From Icerya purchasi (taxonomy: Eukaryota; Arthropoda; Insecta; Hemiptera; Monophlebidae): 64,000 nt of DNA. Below are positions 58,250 to 64,000 of this stretch, one piece after another (within the stretch, counting starts at the first letter, position 1; each line of letters starts with the position of its first letter). The translations under genes were made by a program, and so were the position numbers. The stretch covers positions 139,760,172 through 139,824,171 of the forward strand of contig CM077115.1 in NCBI GenBank assembly GCA_039619475.1, given 5' to 3'. The notes beneath the pieces are model-generated. The model saw only the letters and a program-made list of their open reading frames with translations, had not been told where the DNA came from and searched no databases.

Positions 58250-59269
58250 AAAGGATTGGCAGGTAGATCGTGTTTTGAATTTAATATTATTCAGTTATTA
58301 CGTACATAGATTTTTCTGAATCGACTGGTCGCTGAATAAAAATGACGACGAAGTAATAATAATTAATTAAATGTAATAAAAAATCGTACGAATGATGGTG
58401 CCGGCGATGATCCGTGATCGGTCGGGTTGTCGATCCGATGACTGTCAGGTGTGGCCATGGTACGGGCTAACGGGGGAGATGGGGAACTTTTTAAGGCTAT
58501 TCGGATAATTAACCTCCAAAGAAAATTTACAAACGATGCATACACAGTGCTTCCCGGTAGTCACGTCAATGTTGTTTAGAGTAAATTAGCAAGGCGACTG
58601 AATAAAATATAATCGGCGACTTTTTCTAATTGCACGTTAAACAACGATCATCCGGAAAGAATTAATCCGGAGAAAAACCACTTAATGATGCGTATTTTTT
58701 TTTCCCTTACCAAGATGAAGCAGCGTTAGAGATTGCACCTATCAGAATAGCGTATACACTTGCAAAACACGATTTATTTACCGAGACTTTCAAAAACAAT
58801 TGAATATTGCCGCTTTTGTAGAGAAAATTAAAATCTCAATACGAAATTATTCTGTAAAAATTTATTCTGCCTTATTTTAGCACGTTATATCCAAAATTTT
58901 CGATTCCACGTTGATGCAACACATCAAATCAAGTATAACAGCTCAAATAAATCGTTTTATGAATATATCGTTTTCTAAAGTGATTCATTTAATTTTGTAT
59001 GCGCTTCAATCTTTACATCTTCTTGGTTAGAAAAAAAAAAAAAAAAAAATACGCCTTCTTAATGATCCGGCTTTTTTCTTTTACTTTTTTCGATCTTTTC
59101 CGACCCCTATTTCCCGGAATCGACCATCGAAGATGCGCGCTTCTCCCTGCGATGGTTTTGATGGGATATTCAGCATTCCCGCTCACAAAACGTTTTCCAA
59201 TTTTGTTTTATTTTATTTTATCTTATTTACCTAATTGTAATGTAGACGTTACAATAAATACATACATAT

Positions 59270-59305
<36 letters not shown>

Positions 59306-61880
59306 GGATAAAAATATAAATGTCAAAAAATAAATTGATCTTATTTAGTGTTACGAAAAATTCATAATGCATGATTAATTCGGACAAAATAATAATGAGG
59401 GTAACACAATGCAACAATTAGTGTAAACAAAAGAGTGGACTGAAATAGTACAAGTACTTTCGGGTATATTTTAAAAAAATAATCCAAAACAAAATGACAA
59501 CACATATCGCCCATAAAACAATAAATTCGACGGATAGCTAAAATACCTATTTGTACAATTCGTAAATTAAAAATTAAAACGATGAAAATTTAAAAAATTT
59601 CCTCTTTCTTCCAACTATTATTTTTTTGTCATATGCGCAAAATGCGTGACATCTTCATTTAAGTTATAAATATAACACTCTGTACGTAATTAACATTTTT
59701 CCGAATTTTCATTAAAATGCCGGTAGCATTTATTTTAATCTGATATTCGTACCAAAACTTTACCACCGTTTTTTCTTTGTCCTTTTTTAAGGTTTAAATT
59801 ATATTCACTGTTAACTCGGAGATCGTTAAAAAAGAAAAAAAAAAAAAAAAAGAAAATCAAGCGTATAACAGAAACTTCTAATTACGAGCCAATGCCCTCT
59901 AATGACAGTGAAATAAAAAAAAAAAAAAAATCATGAAAAGTACTGGATTCAAAGTTGCAAAATAAAAATTACATAGAAAAAGTAAATTGGGTGAAAAAAA
60001 AAAGGCTAATATAAATCCGGTTTTGGATATGTCGGTAATTACTTACTAATCGTAAGAAAAACAACGAAAATAAAATGAGTAACGATTGGCATAGCAGTTA
60101 TTTCTAGATAGTTCCCCGAGCGTACTGTTTATGAGAATAACGATGTTTTCCGCTTGTCGTATATTACGAAAACGTTTAAAAAAATCCCACAGAAATAACT
60201 CCACACACGCTACTTCCGTAAAAGAACGATTAAGTCCGAGTTTACTCGTACGAAACCGCCATGAAAACGACCATAAATGTGTCGTGTTGTTTTATTTCGT
60301 ACATTATGAAACTGTCACAATGAATAAAAAAAAGTAAAACACGTCATTTTTCAAGAAACCGCAAAGAGAACAACCAGCGAAAGTTTAATAGATGTCGCGC
60401 GTAAAAAAAAAAACTCCCTGGGCCGAAAGAAAAAAACTTGTCAAGCGGATAATAATTAATGGCGCGAATAATTTTGACGACGATCTCAAAAAATTTCTAA
60501 CGATTAGCTCCGAAAAATGGTAATTTTAAAAATTGATTACAACACTACACTTAATCGCGACAATATTGCACGTAATTAATCAATTTAATAAATCGAACAA
60601 AATGAAAGTTCTGGTACGAATCAATATGTGTCCCCTGTGATATATCAAAACTTTACGAATTAAAAACAAAGCTAGCCAGTGTACTTGATTAAAATGAGAG
60701 GCGGGTTTCGCCGCTAGTGTACATTTAAATTACAAAAAGTATAATATTACGATTAGCGAGCCTAAAAACGCGGGAAAAAAATGAATTACGATTATCTCGT
60801 GTAATTTACCAGTGAGTTAAAATGACGTGATAACATAAATTTCATTGAACGGCGCACGGGTTGTATTATCTCCGTCAAACATTTGGTCTAATAACAGTTA
60901 AACACTCGAGGAGTAGTTTAAAGATAAAAAAAAAAAAAAAAAAAAAAAAAGTCACCGCTGAACCTCGCCGTTGAACGAACGTAATGAAAATGCATTTGTT
61001 TAAATTAACCATAATCACATAAATTCCTTTCCCTATTTTCTCATTTTTTTTTGTATTTTCTGTTTTTAATGAAAGGTGAAAAAATCATGATGACAACTGA
61101 AATATGTGAAGTAGCGCGGACCCATCCAAATGTGGTATATAATTATTATTTTTTTTTTTTTTTTTTTTTTTTTGGCCTGACGTAAGCAACTTGATTACTC
61201 TCTAGTCGATCTAAGAATGCTGCCGATTAATGAAACTACGTAATATTGAAAAAGATACAATACATGCAGCAGACACTCCTCATGGCCGTAAATGTATATA
61301 AATTCACTCACGACGAATGCCTGTTTTGAATCATTAAGAAAACCAAACTTTCCAGACGTATGTATTGGGTCCTTGTACTCAACTTAACAGAAGATAATAG
61401 GAAAGTGAACGACACAAAATGAAAAACAGGAAAATTAAAAGAAAGAAAAAATAAAACAAAAAAAGAAAGAAAAAAAACAAAAGAACAAAGCTTTTTGCAT
61501 AAATTAAATAATTATTTCACATTTTAAAATAAAACACTGACAACTAGCTTTGCGGACTTCTCGCTACAGGCAAGTAAATAATGCAAAGAATGAGGGGCCG
61601 ATAAATCTTCATATTTAACAATTTAATGTGCAACACCGCCCCCTGTTGCTTACATATTTCATACAGCCAAATAATAACTGTTTAATATCCATCGCGAAAT
61701 TAACTGAGACATAATTGTCACAAGTTGTCAACATAGTTAAGTGTTATTCGTATGTGACCCATTCGTAATCTCAAGTATTGGGGTAAAACAGTTTCCTATT
61801 CCGATTATTTTAAGTAATTTTTTTTTTAAAAATACATAAAATTACAAGCTCGTCACGTTATTATAAAAAATATATATAGT
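58250..61880. other. intronic AT-rich DNA, nothing recognised
   Basis: Contains (TA)n-type tracts at 59,260-59,306 and long A or T runs at 59,030-59,049, 59,834-59,850, 60,928-60,950 and 61,149-61,172. No transposon protein or exon was seen. Confidence 0.45.
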
Positions 61881-62849
61881 AATGAATTTACAATTAATTT
61901 TTTTTGTTATCGTTTCGCGAAATAGCATTATTACTTTAATTAATTTATATTTTATTTACCACGCTGAAAGTCACGAGTTCGCGACGTGTTTCGTTCCAGA
62001 CTGGAGTTTCTTCTTTCGGTTTACCCAGCCCCTGAAATTGAATACACCGGAGAAATCTAAAAAAATAAAGAGGGATCCCGTAAGAATGAAACTAGCTTCA
62101 GTTTTCATTTCAGATCCCCCCATTAGAAGTAATCTGGAATGTGTACATTTGTACACGTTATAAATGTGATAAAATAAAAATGTAAAATTTCGGAAAACCC
62201 GGTGAGAGCGAAAATGCGTGTGAGATCTTCTTGTCGGTCGAGGATGAACTACCATTAAGCGGTCCCGCTAAAGTCCCAACTAATTAGCGAAACTGATTGT
62301 GATTGGTCAACGAGAAAACAAGGAAAAAAATGATCGAAAAAACAAGGTTTCGAGCCCGCGGTCAGAGAGTCAGTCGCGTTTTTACTTTTCTCTAGAATTA
62401 ATTGTTCTTTTTTATTTGGTTTTTCCCGATAGAGACGGAAGTATCAGTGAAAATTATGTCGTCAGTCATACGCGGTGTTAATTAATTGATTCGGTCAAAA
62501 TTTCGGCTGACATGAATGTGTCAAGTCACAAGTAAGAAGCACAGCGGAAATTCGGCAGAAGTCAAATTCGACATACCGAGTTAAAAAGATTCCACCAACT
62601 AAACAGTTGTAGTCTCGACCATTCGAAGGATATCGGAGGGTCAATTCAACGGATTATGGATCACCGTCGACAACAGTGTGATACGTACGATTTTATATTA
62701 TATTTAAATAATCCTTTTTCTGTTTATTCTTGTATATTTGTGAATTTATTTATCTTCAGCGGCCGGTCAGCTAGATCGGTGTAGGCAGGTGTGCAATATA
62801 AATTAAAAAAAACAAACAACTGTATAATATTTTTTATCACAAATAATTA

Positions 62850-62960
62850 ACAATGTAATTTTACATCCACAGTATTTACGAGACCGCAGTGGCATCCCTG
62901 AGGATGTAATTAAATAATACCGTTTACAATATGAAAATCTTAATTCCACAATCCTAGAGT
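62850..62960 (-). repeat. short repeat C, copy 2
   Basis: On the minus strand it reads TATTGTAAACGGTATTATTT, then CAGGGATGCCACTGCGGTCTC and GGATGTAAAAT. It matches 58,150-58,245 with small gaps. Confidence 0.45.
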
Positions 62961-63422
62961 ATGGGACTCGTCTTAATTTACTTAATAATAACACATTATA
63001 GTGAAGTTTATTTTGAGTACGTCTGGTCAATAGTAATACTAAGTTTAGGTATTGAATATTTTTTTAATTTTTTTTTTTTTTACTACTTCATTATCTTATT
63101 TTGTAAATACTTTCCTACGAAATGTAAATAAGTTGAATTATTTAGTATTTTTAGAAAAACAAACAGTTATTAATTCTGTGTAATATCTGTTTTTTACTCA
63201 TCGGCTGGTACATATTATTTAGAAAAGTTTAAGCCGCTAGAGGATTGAATTCCTGCATTTCTGAATTTTATTTAGCTGAGGATTCTGTAATACTTGTCTT
63301 TTGTTCCCACCAATAATATAAATTTATATCTTCGAAATATGTGAATAATATATTCATATGAATTACCTTTTACTACGATTAAAATAATATATACATATCG
63401 CACATATAGCAACTTTTATTAC

Positions 63423-63542
63423 CTTTTTGATTAATCGAGAACATGCTTGCCAACCTCTAACACCGATATCTGGATTTGATGAAATATTTAATTTAGTAGC
63501 AGATTCGTAATATTCTAGCATATCAAACAATGCAATAGCAGA
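63423..63542 (-). CDS. PPP1R37: PPP1R37 homologue, exon A (first exon in the window)
   Basis: A 120-nt exon, phase 0 on both sides (TTGTTTCAG|TCT to AAAAAG|GTAATA). It encodes SAIALFDMLEYYESATKLNI, then SSNPDIGVRGWQACSRLIKK. Animal PPP1R37 has SALFDMIEYYESATHLNISF and HIGTRGWQAAAHMMRK here, so the identification is firm. PPP1R37 binds and inhibits protein phosphatase 1. Its known N-terminal RVxF docking motif is encoded by exons beyond the right end of the window. Exons A to H span about 38 kb. Confidence 0.95.
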
Positions 63543-64000
63543 CTGAAACAAAATAAAGCAATAGGAAATTAATAGCGTATAATTATTGTTTTACGATTCA
63601 TTTAAAGTAAAAACAGGAGTAAAAAAAAGAAAAAAGAAAAAGAGAATAACATCAAAATTATGATTACGCTGAACTAAAAAATACAAAATAAGATGGATAA
63701 TAGTATTATGAAGGCATAAATACATACGGAAATATAATAAGAATATATATATAAATCTACAGCTAATATCATCACACCCCGTGAGAAACAAAAACTGTGA
63801 TAGACTTTTATATGATGAGATTTACAATCTAGCATTATAAATGTTAAGCAGTAACCGGCCGTTTTAGATTCCAATGGACATTGTAAATAGCAAACGTGAC
63901 ACAGTCTTACCGCTTTTTTTTAAAATTTGAACAAGTGTTTTTCTAGTAAAGACAGCAAGGTCTTAGTAATATTTTATTATTACTATGAACTTTACATATT
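63543..64000 (-). other. PPP1R37 intron upstream of exon A
   Basis: AT-rich intron ending TTGTTTCAG on the minus strand. The short overlapping ORFs have no recognisable content. Confidence 0.6.

Larger units (their letters stand above)
51041..63422 (-). other. PPP1R37 intron A-B (12.4 kb)
   Basis: Opens GTAATAAAAG and ends TTTACAG. Recognised contents are a lone hAT-like terminus near 52,397, a LINE RNase H fragment at 53,700, an RTE-like LINE fragment at 54,690, repeat family B copy 2 at 56,165, a copy of the (TA)n-bounded family at 57,715, and two related fragments at 58,150 and 62,850. The rest is AT-rich with many homopolymers. The 131-codon minus-strand frame at 55,474-55,869 matches nothing I know. 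Confidence 0.65.

Noticed and set aside
61882..62255. Opposed ORFs of 93 and 94 codons
   Set aside because: They overlap each other on both strands, and neither has recognisable motifs or splice sites.

Overview
This is eukaryotic nuclear DNA from an animal, almost certainly an insect. It is AT-rich, full of A/T homopolymers and (TA)n tracts, and most of it is intron, intergenic DNA and old transposable elements. The evidence is two recognisable spliced genes with GT-AG introns of 2.8-12.4 kb, and remnants of non-LTR retrotransposons, hAT transposons, a Helitron and a tRNA-derived SINE. A hemipteran would fit the repeat content, but that is only an impression.

Layout. (1) 1-4.7 kb, + strand: the last two coding exons of mitochondrial ribosomal protein uS10m (mRpS10). 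The intron between them carries a dead hAT transposon of about 2.2 kb whose termini and near-perfect 8-bp target duplication are still visible. (2) 4.7-13 kb: an intergenic cluster of retrotransposon remnants. It holds an RTE-like LINE on the minus strand with a 57-bp-arm fold-back inside it, a Jockey-clade LINE on the plus strand, and another LINE on the minus strand. (3) 13-25 kb: AT-rich DNA with no recognisable gene, a 39-bp minisatellite of 14 units at 16.66-17.22 kb, many microsatellites and a short CpG-richer island near 25.0-25.3 kb. (4) 25.3-64 kb, minus strand: one large gene, the homologue of protein phosphatase 1 regulatory subunit 37 (PPP1R37/LRRC68). I assembled eight coding exons whose splice phases all agree (2,640 nt, 879 residues plus stop). 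Its first exons lie beyond the right edge. Its introns hold a Helitron fragment, a SINE, a hAT-type MITE, two neighbouring long fold-back elements, LINE 3' ends and several unidentified repeat families.

The two genes converge, with their 3' ends about 21 kb apart. mRpS10 is a structural protein of the mitochondrial small ribosomal subunit. PPP1R37 is an LRR scaffold that binds and inhibits PP1. Nothing suggests that they work together.

The observations most worth following up are repeats. One family has copies at 5.5, 30.4 and 57.7 kb, each bounded by (TA)n, with a partial tandem duplication in one copy. Two long hairpins sit 157 bp apart in one PPP1R37 intron. A second family at 40.4 and 56.2 kb has a 43-bp-arm hairpin at one end of one copy. 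I found no convincing new multi-gene system.
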